Shown: positions 20,675 to 27,899 of the stretch, piece after piece | How positions within the stretch are numbered: position 1 is the stretch's first letter | Layout: each line of letters starts with the position of its first letter | Source: Caulobacter sp. CCUG 60055 | Lineage (GTDB): Bacteria > Pseudomonadota > Alphaproteobacteria > Caulobacterales > Caulobacteraceae | NCBI RefSeq assembly: GCF_022750545.1 | Contig: NZ_PUIC01000001.1 | Coordinates: forward strand, 682,001-746,000 | Length of the DNA: 64,000 nucleotides | Direction: 5' to 3' | Translations under genes and position numbers: made by a program | Notes under the pieces: generated by a model | What the model was told of the DNA's origin: nothing | Databases searched by the model: none | Seen by the model: the letters and a program-made list of their open reading frames with translations, nothing else

Positions 20675-21705
20675 GTCCAGGCCTCCAGAGCGACCAGGCG
20701 GTCGGCGATGATCTTGTCGTGACGCCGGGCCGTGTACCAGCCGGAGAAGCCCAGCACCGGGTCGCGATAACCGCCGTCGGCGTATTCCTTGGCCGCCGAG
20801 GTCCAGATGCCCTGCCCCTTGACGGCGTTGAACAACTCCCACCAGGCCAGGGCGGCGGGGTCGGCGGCCAGGCCGCTCTCGCGCTCCCAGATGGCGATCG
20901 CCTCGGCGCGGGGAAGCATCCCGCCGACGCGCTCGGTCTCGAAGTGCGCCCATAGCGGATCGATGGCCCAGCCCAGGTCCTCCAGCGGATCGCCAAGATG
21001 CGCCATCTCCCAGTCGAGCACCGCCACGATGCGACCGCCGCCGTCGTGCATGAAGTTGCCGCTGCGATAGTCGCCATGGACCACGCTGATCTTCTGGGCC
21101 GACGGCGGCGGGTTGCGGCGCAGGCGGCGGATGGCGGCGCGCACGATGGGCTGGGGGTGCTGCTCGTCGGAGTCGATGACGCCCTCCCAATGGTCGAGCT
21201 CGCGCAGCCAGCAGGCGTCGGCCGCCGGGGTCTGACTGAGCCGGGCGATAGGCAGGCCGGCCGGATCGGCGCGGGCGATACGGCCGAGGATGGCGAAGAA
21301 CTGCTCGCCCAGGGCCCGCGCGTGGGCGCCGTAGGGGTCGGCGGTGAACGGCCCGGCGGCCCGGCCGCCGTCGATCCGCTCCATCAGGAAGAACGGTCGT
21401 TCGAGCTCGCTTTCGCCGGCCTCCAGCGCGACCGGCCGCGGCGTCGGCGCCTCGCGGCCGTGGAAGCTCTCATAGGCCGCGTATTCCAGCCGGCGGTCGG
21501 TGTCGATCAGGCTGCCCGGCGGGTCGCGCCGCAGGATCAGCCCCCGCGTCTCCCCGCCGACCACGGCGTCGAAACGATAGGTCTCGCGGCTGGCGCCGCC
21601 GGGAATGCGCGACAGGTCGCGGATCTCGACCGGCCCGTCCCAGAGCCGGGACAGATAGGCCGCCAGGCGCTCGGCGAGACCGCCGGCGAAGATCGGCGCG
21701 GTCAC
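20671..21705 (-). CDS. phosphotransferase family protein (APH fold, FadE36-like)
   Basis: The product is 344 residues with the aminoglycoside-phosphotransferase fold. The N-lobe has SRIPGGASRETYRFDA (about 25-40) and LILRRDPPG. The catalytic loop is VVHGDYRSGN (about 208-217), and VLDWEMAHLGDPLEDLG holds the metal-binding Asp. Homologues accompany acyl-CoA dehydrogenases (ACAD10/FadE36-like) and act on small hydroxylated or CoA-linked compounds rather than antibiotics. The GTG start overlaps the upstream gene's stop (GTGA); a longer open frame upstream has no support. Confidence 0.83.
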   Translation of the reverse strand: MTAPIFAGGLAERLAAYLSRLWDGPVEIRDLSRIPGGASRETYRFDAVVGGETRGLILRRDPPGSLIDTDRRLEYAAYESFHGREAPTPRPVALEAGESELERPFFLMERIDGGRAAGPFTADPYGAHARALGEQFFAILGRIARADPAGLPIARLSQTPAADACWLRELDHWEGVIDSDEQHPQPIVRAAIRRLRRNPPPSAQKISVVHGDYRSGNFMHDGGGRIVAVLDWEMAHLGDPLEDLGWAIDPLWAHFETERVGGMLPRAEAIAIWERESGLAADPAALAWWELFNAVKGQGIWTSAAKEYADGGYRDPVLGFSGWYTARRHDKIIADRLVALEAWT

Positions 21706-22820
21706 GGCGCGAAGTCCAGCAGGTCCTTGAATCCAGAGGGCGCGTGCGGCCCGAGCGCCAGTTGCTCCAGCACCCCGCGCCCGACCTGGACGCGGCCGGC
21801 GGCGTCGCTGTATGTGACCTTGGACAGGGCCTGGACGTGCAGGTGGTGCGGCAGGCGCGGATCGACGGCGGCGAGGTCGAGGTCCTCGCGCTCGACGGCC
21901 AGCGGCCCGTGCGCCAGGCCGTGTCCCCACTTCGGATGGCCGTAGCCCAGGCCGAGCATGTAGAATTCGTAGGTGGGCTCGAAGACGATCCGCCGCTCGC
22001 CCTGTGCATCGGTCAGCCGCACCACCGCCCGCCGGGCGTGGCGCGTGCCGGACTTCCAGTCGATCTCGACGCTCGCCTGGTCGATATGGCGCAGCCCGGC
22101 TTCGTCGGCGCCGTCCGGCGCCCAGACCGCGCGACGGTTCCAGGGCCGCCCCTCCCCGTCGTCGTTGGTGTGGAAGAAGAAGCCGCCGGACGGAAAGTTG
22201 CAGGGCGACCACAGCCAGAAGAACTGCGGCGGCTGGGGCGGCGGGGTCTCCTGCGGATCGCGGGCGCCGACCGGCCGCACGCCCCAGGACCGGTCGCGCG
22301 TGCCGACGAACCCGTCGACGGAGCGCCGCTCGCCGTCCCGCTCGACCCAGCCGGAATAGCGGCCGTTCTGGGTCATGCGGGTGTAGTCCATGAAGGTGCG
22401 TGGCCCGATCCGGCGGGTGAAGCGCGGCTCCTCGACGGGAAAGGCGCGGCCCTCGAAGACCAGCTCGGCCCGCAGGCCATGCTCGGGCGCCTCGACCGTG
22501 ACCTTGAGACGGCGCAGCGGCTCCAGCACCTCGACGGCGATCGGCCCGACGCGCAGGTCCATCCGCTCCATGCCCAGCCAGCGGCTGGCGTGCAGGGCGG
22601 TCTCGACCCCGCCCCGCACCATCGTGAACGCGGCGTCGGCGATGTTCAGGTGCGGATAGACCCCGAACGCCACGGCGAAGAAGTCCTCGCCCCCGTCGTC
22701 CGGATCGGGGCCGTAGCCGTTGAAAAAGTAGCGGTCGTAGAAATTCCGGTCCGTGCCGGAATAGGCGACCGGCTCGGGCGTCTGGTGGATGGGATAGTCG
22801 TCGCCCCGGGTCAGCGGCAT
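21702..22820 (-). CDS. CrtC/DUF7064-like beta-barrel protein
   Basis: The product is 372 residues, soluble, rich in aromatic residues and short beta-strands (NFYDRYFFNGY near 25; DYTRMTQNGRYSGW near 150; DRSWGVRPVG near 175). The pattern of a tryptophan-bearing two-lipocalin fold resembles the hydroxyneurosporene synthase (CrtC) / DUF7064-DUF7065 group that often pairs with phosphotransferase and acyl-CoA genes. No catalytic residues can be assigned. It heads a three-gene unit in which every junction overlaps by four bases. Confidence 0.55.
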   Translation of the reverse strand: MPLTRGDDYPIHQTPEPVAYSGTDRNFYDRYFFNGYGPDPDDGGEDFFAVAFGVYPHLNIADAAFTMVRGGVETALHASRWLGMERMDLRVGPIAVEVLEPLRRLKVTVEAPEHGLRAELVFEGRAFPVEEPRFTRRIGPRTFMDYTRMTQNGRYSGWVERDGERRSVDGFVGTRDRSWGVRPVGARDPQETPPPQPPQFFWLWSPCNFPSGGFFFHTNDDGEGRPWNRRAVWAPDGADEAGLRHIDQASVEIDWKSGTRHARRAVVRLTDAQGERRIVFEPTYEFYMLGLGYGHPKWGHGLAHGPLAVEREDLDLAAVDPRLPHHLHVQALSKVTYSDAAGRVQVGRGVLEQLALGPHAPSGFKDLLDFAP

Positions 22821-22939
22821 CCGGCAGTCTCCTCCTGCATCGGCGCCCGCCCCCTGTTTCCGGGGCTTTCGGCGTCCGACCGGTTCAGCCTAAGGTCGGC
22901 GCGCTCGAATGCAATTGTGACCTAAGGGAAGGCTTTCGC

Positions 22940-23320
22940 GTGACCAGACAGGATCGGATGTGGACGGCCCTGGCCGCCGCCAGCGGCTTTCTGGCCGTGG
23001 CGCTGGGCGCCTTCGCCGCCCACGGCGTCGCCGACCCGCAGGCCAAGGAGTGGCTGCGCCTGGGCTCGCAGTACCAGATCGTCCACGCCCTCGCCGTGCT
23101 GGCGGCGGTGGCGATCGGCCGCCTCGCCGGCCGGGGCGCCGGCGTGACGGCGACGCTGTTCCTGGCCGGCGCCGTGCTGTTCTCGGGATCGCTCTACGCC
23201 ATGGCCCTGGGCGGCCCGCGCTGGCTGGGCGCGGTCACGCCCCTGGGCGGCGCCGCCTTCCTGGCCGGCTGGGTCTGCCTGGGCTGGTCGGCGCTGCGGA
23301 GCCGTCAGGCCGAGGCCTGA
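22940..23320 (+). CDS. DUF423 small membrane protein (YgdD-like)
   Basis: The product is 126 residues with four membrane segments. The motif LGAFAAHGV near 22-30 and YQIVHALAVL near 47-56 are diagnostic of the DUF423/YgdD family. Function is unknown. The GTG start follows AAGGGAAGG at good spacing. Its last 16 bases overlap the convergent Bcr/CflA gene. Confidence 0.87.
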   Translation: MTRQDRMWTALAAASGFLAVALGAFAAHGVADPQAKEWLRLGSQYQIVHALAVLAAVAIGRLAGRGAGVTATLFLAGAVLFSGSLYAMALGGPRWLGAVTPLGGAAFLAGWVCLGWSALRSRQAEA

Positions 23321-24528
23321 GGCCGGCGCAGGGCGAGCAGGAACAGGGCCGCGCACGAACCGGTCAGGCAGACCAGCATCACCGTCGCCATCGGCCGGGC
23401 CGTGCCGTCGTGGAAGGCGCCGCCGAGCCACGAGGCGATCGCCCCGGCGGCGAACGAGGCCCCACCCATCAGCGCCGATATCGAGCCGGCCCGGCGGGGA
23501 TCGACGCTGAGCGCGCCGGCCATGGTGTTGCCCTGCATCAGGCCGAACGAGGCCAGCACCACGAACAGCAGCCCCAGCACCGACCAGCGGCCGCCGAGGC
23601 CGGTGAAGGCCGCCCCCGCCAGCAGGACCGCGGCGGCGACCGAGACGATCGAGGCCTTGGCCAGGATGGCGTCGGCCGTGCGCCGCCGCAGCAGGCGCCG
23701 GTTGACCTGGCTGGCGCCGATGACGCCCAGGGCGTTGATCCCGAACACCCAGCCGAACGCCTGGGGCGACACGCCATAGGCGCCGATCACCAGGTCGGGC
23801 GAGGCCGAAATGTAGGTGAACAGCGTGGCCCCGTTCAGCGCCCCGGCGATGGCGTAGCCCAACAGGCGCGGCTCGCTCAGCAGGGCGGCGTAGGCCCGCA
23901 GCGGATGCTCGGCCCTGGCCTGGGCGGCCGTCTCGGCCGAGCGCGACTCGGCCAGCCGCGTCGCCACCCAGACGCCGATCAGCACGCCGAACCCGGCCAG
24001 GGTCCAGAAGATCGCCCGCCAGCCGGCCGCCGCCAGGATCGCGCCGCCGGCCAGGGGCGCCAGGATCGGCGCCAGCCCCATGATCAGCATCAGCAGCGAC
24101 AGGATGCGCGCCGTGTCCTGGTGGTTGAAGCGGTCGCGGACGATGGCCCGCGCCACCACCGCCCCGGCGCAGCCGCCCAGGGCCTGGACGAACCGCGCGC
24201 CCTGCAGGGCCTCGATCGTCGGGGCGAGCGCGCAGGCGGCCGAGGCGAGCGCGTAGACCAGGGCGCCGATCAGGATCGGCGCGCGGCGGCCGAAACGGTC
24301 GGACGCCGGCCCATAGAGGAACTGGCCCAAGGCCATGCCCAGAAAGAAGGTCGACAACGTCGCCTGGGTCGCCTCGGGGCTGGCGCGCAGCGTCGCGCCG
24401 ATCGCCGGCAGGCTCGGCAGGTACATGTCGATCGACATGGGGGCGAAGGCGGTCAGGGCGCCGAGCAGGACGACGAGGCCCCAGGGCGTGCGGGCGGGGC
24501 CTTCGATCTGTTGGGTCGGAATGGACAA
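23305..24528 (-). CDS. Bcr/CflA family drug resistance MFS transporter
   Basis: This 407-residue, 12-TM DHA1-type exporter carries APMSIDMYLPSLPAI in TM1 (about 30-44), GQFLYGPASDRFGRR (motif A, about 71-85), and ARFVQALGGCAGAVVARAIVRDRF (about 111-134), all typical of Bcr/CflA. Known members export bicyclomycin, chloramphenicol or sulfonamides. The start codon is TTG and lies at the edge of a hairpin that holds GGGAG in its loop. Confidence 0.9.
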   Translation of the reverse strand: MSIPTQQIEGPARTPWGLVVLLGALTAFAPMSIDMYLPSLPAIGATLRASPEATQATLSTFFLGMALGQFLYGPASDRFGRRAPILIGALVYALASAACALAPTIEALQGARFVQALGGCAGAVVARAIVRDRFNHQDTARILSLLMLIMGLAPILAPLAGGAILAAAGWRAIFWTLAGFGVLIGVWVATRLAESRSAETAAQARAEHPLRAYAALLSEPRLLGYAIAGALNGATLFTYISASPDLVIGAYGVSPQAFGWVFGINALGVIGASQVNRRLLRRRTADAILAKASIVSVAAAVLLAGAAFTGLGGRWSVLGLLFVVLASFGLMQGNTMAGALSVDPRRAGSISALMGGASFAAGAIASWLGGAFHDGTARPMATVMLVCLTGSCAALFLLALRRPQASA

Positions 24529-24558
24529 GCGGGCTCCCGGTCGGCGGAAGGCCCGCTT
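24527..24558 (-). promoter_or_regulatory. hairpin over the start of the Bcr/CflA gene
   Basis: Eight-base arms AAGCGGGC and GCCCGCTT (24527-24534 and 24551-24558) flank a 16-base loop. In the minus-strand mRNA the loop contains the GGGAG ribosome site, and the 3' arm runs into the TTG start codon. The structure could limit initiation. No direct evidence shows that it is regulated. Confidence 0.4.
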
Positions 24559-24621
24559 TTATCCGCTTTCGACGGCGAGAAAACCCTGCACCGCCCTTGC
24601 CAGACCGGCGAACGCCGTTCA

Positions 24622-24640
24622 GCCTAAACAATTGTTTGAG
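24622..24640. promoter_or_regulatory. TetR-type palindromic operator A (AAAC-AATT-GTTT)
   Basis: AAACAATTGTTT at 24626-24637 is a perfect 12-bp palindrome followed by GAG. It lies 24 bases before the epoxide hydrolase ATG and about 100 bases from the divergent Bcr/CflA start. It fits the RAAC-N4-GTTT pattern seen at four other promoters in this window. Confidence 0.6.
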
Positions 24641-24660
24641 ACAACGCCTCGGGGAACGCC

Positions 24661-25671
24661 ATGTCGGACGCGCTCGCTCGCCAGATGCCGCCGGTCCAGT
24701 ACGCCCAGCTCGGCGAGGTGCGGCTGGCCTATTACGAGGCGGGGCCGCGCCGCGGAACGCCGGTGATCCTCTGCCACGGCTGGCCGGAACTGGCCTTCTC
24801 GTGGCGCCACCAGATCAAGGCGCTGGCCGACGCCGGCCGCTGGGTGATCGCGCCCGACCAGCGCGGCTACGGCCTCAGCGACCGACCGGCGGCGGTCGAG
24901 GACTACGACATCGAACGCCTGACCGGCGACCTGGCCGCCCTGCTCGATCACCTGGGCGTCGACAAGGCGGTGTTCTGCGGCCACGACTGGGGCGGCATCG
25001 TCGTCTGGCAGATGGCCCTGCTGCATCCCGACCGCGTCGCCGGCGTCATCGGGATCAACACCCCGTTCATGCCCCGGCCGCCGGCCGACCCCATCGCCAT
25101 CATGCGCGCCCGCTTCGGCGACGACATGTACATCGTGCATTTCCAGACCTATGGCGACGCCGACGCCATCCTGGCCGCCGACGTCGGCAAGACCATGGAC
25201 TTCTTCATGCGAAAGCCGCCGCCCGACCAGCCGCCCTCCGCCGGCCTGGCCGGGGCCCGGTCCGGATCGGGTTCGGGGTCGGGTTCTAGCTTCGCGCTGA
25301 TCCGCATGCTGGAGGCCTACGACCCGGCCGCCGACCGCCGCGACCGCTTCCTGACCGACGAAGAAACCGCCGCCTTCGTCGAAACCTACCAGGCGACCGG
25401 CTTCACCGGCGGGATCAACTGGTACCGCAACTTCACCCGCAACTGGGAGCGCACCGCCGGGGTGGAGCAGAAGGTCGCGGCCCCCGCCCTGATGATCATG
25501 GCCGAGAAGGACGCGGTGCTGCCGCCCTCGGCCGCCGACGGCATGGAGGCCTATGTCCCGGACCTGGAGAAGGTGCTGGTGCGCGATTCAGGCCACTGGA
25601 CCCAGCAGGAGCGGCCCGAGGCGGTCAACCTGGCCATTCTCGACTGGCTGGATCGTCGCTTTCACCAATAG
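24661..25671 (+). CDS. alpha/beta hydrolase, soluble epoxide hydrolase type
   Basis: The product is 336 residues. HGWPE (about 39-43) supplies the oxyanion hole, Asp109 in GHDWGG is the nucleophile, and the histidine in SGHWTQQERP (about 312) completes the triad with an acid near EKDAVL (about 281-286). An Asp nucleophile with HGWPE indicates epoxide hydrolases, which open epoxides to diols through an alkyl-enzyme ester, rather than esterases. The cap domain carries an unusual Gly-Ser run (GSGSGSGSS, about 201-209). It starts 24 bases after operator A, so repression by a TetR protein is likely. Confidence 0.87.
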   Translation: MSDALARQMPPVQYAQLGEVRLAYYEAGPRRGTPVILCHGWPELAFSWRHQIKALADAGRWVIAPDQRGYGLSDRPAAVEDYDIERLTGDLAALLDHLGVDKAVFCGHDWGGIVVWQMALLHPDRVAGVIGINTPFMPRPPADPIAIMRARFGDDMYIVHFQTYGDADAILAADVGKTMDFFMRKPPPDQPPSAGLAGARSGSGSGSGSSFALIRMLEAYDPAADRRDRFLTDEETAAFVETYQATGFTGGINWYRNFTRNWERTAGVEQKVAAPALMIMAEKDAVLPPSAADGMEAYVPDLEKVLVRDSGHWTQQERPEAVNLAILDWLDRRFHQ

Positions 25672-25711
25672 CTGTATGGCGGGCGGCGACGGCCCGCAGT
25701 AGGCTGGGGAC

Positions 25712-26707
25712 ATGGAACGCCACGCTCCCTCGCCAGACGCCGCCGTCGCCCAGGCGCCCCGTCGCGGACTTTACTCCGACAACGAGCCGTTCGCGGCCGG
25801 ATGGCTGCCCACCGGCGACGGCCACGAGATCTATTACGAGGAGTGCGGCAAGCCGAACGGCAAGCCCTGCGTCATCCTGCACGGCGGCCCGGGCGGGGCC
25901 ATCAACCCCACCATGCGCCGCTTCTTCGACCCCAAGCGCTGGCGGATGGCGCTGTTCGACCAGCGCGGCTGCGGCAAGTCGCGGCCGAACGCCAGCCTCG
26001 ACAACAACACCACCTGGAGCCTGATCGAGGACATCGAGCGACTGCGCGTCCACCTGGGCGTCGAGCGCTGGACGGTGTTCGGCGGCTCGTGGGGATCGAC
26101 GCTCGCCCTCGCCTACGCCGTCACCCATCCCGAACGGGTCGAGGCGCTGGTCCTGCGCGGCGTGTTCCTGCTGACCGACCGCGAGCTGGGCTGGTTCTAC
26201 CAGGACGGGGCCTCGTACCTCTTCCCCGACGCCTGGGAGCGGTTCCTGGCCCCGATCCCCGAGGCCGAGCGCGGCGACCTGATGGCCGCCTATCACCGCC
26301 GGCTGACCCATGCCGACCGCGCCGTCCAGGCTGAGGCCGCCGAGGCCTGGAGCCAGTGGGAGGGCGACACCATCTCGATCCGCGGCCCCGAGGCGCGGCC
26401 GGCCAAGTTCAACGAGGCCGACTTCGCCATCGCCTTCGCCCGCATCGAATGCCACTTCTTCGCCAACAAGGGCTTCTTCGAGGAGGACGGCTGGCTGCTC
26501 AAGAACATCGGCCGCATCCGCCACATCCCCGGCTGGATCGTCCAGGGCCGCTTCGACGTGGTCACGCCGATGGAAAGCGCCTGGAGGCTGCACAAGGCCT
26601 GGCCCGAGGCGCGGTTCGACCTGATCTGGGACGCCGGCCACGCCTCGACCGAACCCGGGGTGGTCGACGGCCTGGTGCGCGCCACGGACCAGGCCTTCAC
26701 GGTCTAG
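25712..26707 (+). CDS. pip: proline iminopeptidase
   Basis: The product is 331 residues of the S33 peptidase family. It has the signature HGGPGGA near 54-60, the nucleophile serine in GGSWGSTLAL near 124-133, the acidic residue in QGRFDVVTP near 278, and the histidine in DAGHASTEPG near 309. The enzyme removes N-terminal proline from peptides. The N-terminus LYSDNEPFAAGWLPTGDGHEIYYE is typical of the bacterial monomeric form. It lies 40 bases after the epoxide hydrolase and may share its transcript. Confidence 0.93.
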   Translation: MERHAPSPDAAVAQAPRRGLYSDNEPFAAGWLPTGDGHEIYYEECGKPNGKPCVILHGGPGGAINPTMRRFFDPKRWRMALFDQRGCGKSRPNASLDNNTTWSLIEDIERLRVHLGVERWTVFGGSWGSTLALAYAVTHPERVEALVLRGVFLLTDRELGWFYQDGASYLFPDAWERFLAPIPEAERGDLMAAYHRRLTHADRAVQAEAAEAWSQWEGDTISIRGPEARPAKFNEADFAIAFARIECHFFANKGFFEEDGWLLKNIGRIRHIPGWIVQGRFDVVTPMESAWRLHKAWPEARFDLIWDAGHASTEPGVVDGLVRATDQAFTV

Positions 26708-26744
26708 CGCCGCCCGGGCGGCGGCGAGCCTGCCGAAGCGCCGG

Positions 26745-27899
26745 TCAGACCAGCGTGCCCTTGCCGCTGGTCACTTCCGAATAGCGGTGCACCCGCACGG
26801 CCTGGACCAGGCCGAAGCCGACCATCACCGTCAGCATCACCGTGCCGCCGTAGGACAAGAGCGGCATCGGCACGCCCACCACCGGGGCCAGGCCCATGAC
26901 CATCGCCCCGTTGATCAGCACGTAGAGGGTGAAGGTCGCCGTGATCCCGGCCGCGCACAGGCGGCCGAAATGGCTGTGGGCGGTGGCGGCGATGCGCAGG
27001 GCGATGAAGATCACCGCGGCGTAGAGGATCAGGATCGACACGCAGCCGACGAAACCGAACTCCTCGGCCAGGGTGGCGAAGATGAAATCGGTCTGCTTTT
27101 CGGGCAGGAAGTTGAGCTGGCTCTGCGAGCCGAGGCCGTAGCCCTTGCCGAGCAGGCCGCCCGAGCCCAGGGCGATCTTGGCCTGCAAGGTGTGGTAGCC
27201 GGCGCCCGAGGGGTCGTTCTCGGGATTGAGGAAGGTCAGGATGCGGTCGCGCTGATAGTCCTTCATCACGAACATGATGAAGGGCGGCACCGCCACCGCC
27301 GCGCCGACCACCCCGGTCAGGATCACCCGCCAGTCGAGCCCGGCCAGCACCACGATGGCCGCGCCCGTGGCCGACAACAGGATCGCCGTGCCGAGGTCGG
27401 GCTGGTGCGCCACCAGCAGGGCGGGCATGCCGATCAGCCCCGCCGGGATCAGCAGCTTCCACGAGAAGCGCGCATCCTTGGCCGAGACGCCGTGATAGAA
27501 ACGCGCCAGGGCGAGGACGAGGCCGACCTTCATGATCTCGGACGGCTGGATGCGCACGAAGCCGAGGTGCAGCCAGCGCTGGGCGCCCAGCGAGACCTCG
27601 CCCACAAGGGCCACGGCGATGAGCATCAGCAGCCCCATGCCGTAGACCGGATAGGCCAGGGCGAACCAGACGCGGATGTCGATCAGGGCCAGGACGATCA
27701 TCAGGCCGAAGAAGATCGAGAAGCGGATCAGGTGGTCCGCCGCCCACGGCGTCCACGAACTGCCGGCGATCGAATAGAGCATCACCCCGCCCGCCCCCGC
27801 GATCAGCGACAGCAGGACGCAGAGCGCCCAGTCGATCTGGCCGAACTTGACGATCAGGCGATCGCGCTCGCCGGGGCGGGTCAGGGCGCTGGCGGTCAT
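26745..27899 (-). CDS. rodA: rod-shape SEDS glycosyltransferase RodA
   Basis: The product is 384 residues with ten membrane segments of the SEDS family. It contains GGVMLYSI in an early TM, LGAQRWLHLGFVRIQPSE (about 117-134), HQPDLGTAILL (about 164-174), and the conserved C-terminal GVPMPLLSYGGTVMLT (about 341-356). RodA polymerises glycan strands from lipid II together with PBP2 in the elongasome. Its start overlaps the PBP2 stop by four bases (ATGA), so the two partners are translationally coupled. It is the last gene of the mre cluster. Confidence 0.96.
   Translation of the reverse strand: MTASALTRPGERDRLIVKFGQIDWALCVLLSLIAGAGGVMLYSIAGSSWTPWAADHLIRFSIFFGLMIVLALIDIRVWFALAYPVYGMGLLMLIAVALVGEVSLGAQRWLHLGFVRIQPSEIMKVGLVLALARFYHGVSAKDARFSWKLLIPAGLIGMPALLVAHQPDLGTAILLSATGAAIVVLAGLDWRVILTGVVGAAVAVPPFIMFVMKDYQRDRILTFLNPENDPSGAGYHTLQAKIALGSGGLLGKGYGLGSQSQLNFLPEKQTDFIFATLAEEFGFVGCVSILILYAAVIFIALRIAATAHSHFGRLCAAGITATFTLYVLINGAMVMGLAPVVGVPMPLLSYGGTVMLTVMVGFGLVQAVRVHRYSEVTSGKGTLV

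Noticed and set aside
22905-22925. CGAATGCAATTGTGA before the DUF423 gene as a sixth PsrA-like site
   Set aside because: It keeps only part of each half-site and lacks the AAC-N4-GTT core.
26710-26723. GCCGCCCGGGCGGC palindrome between pip and rodA as a terminator
   Set aside because: The two-base loop and absence of a U-run on either strand make it a poor terminator; such palindromes are expected by chance in this base composition.
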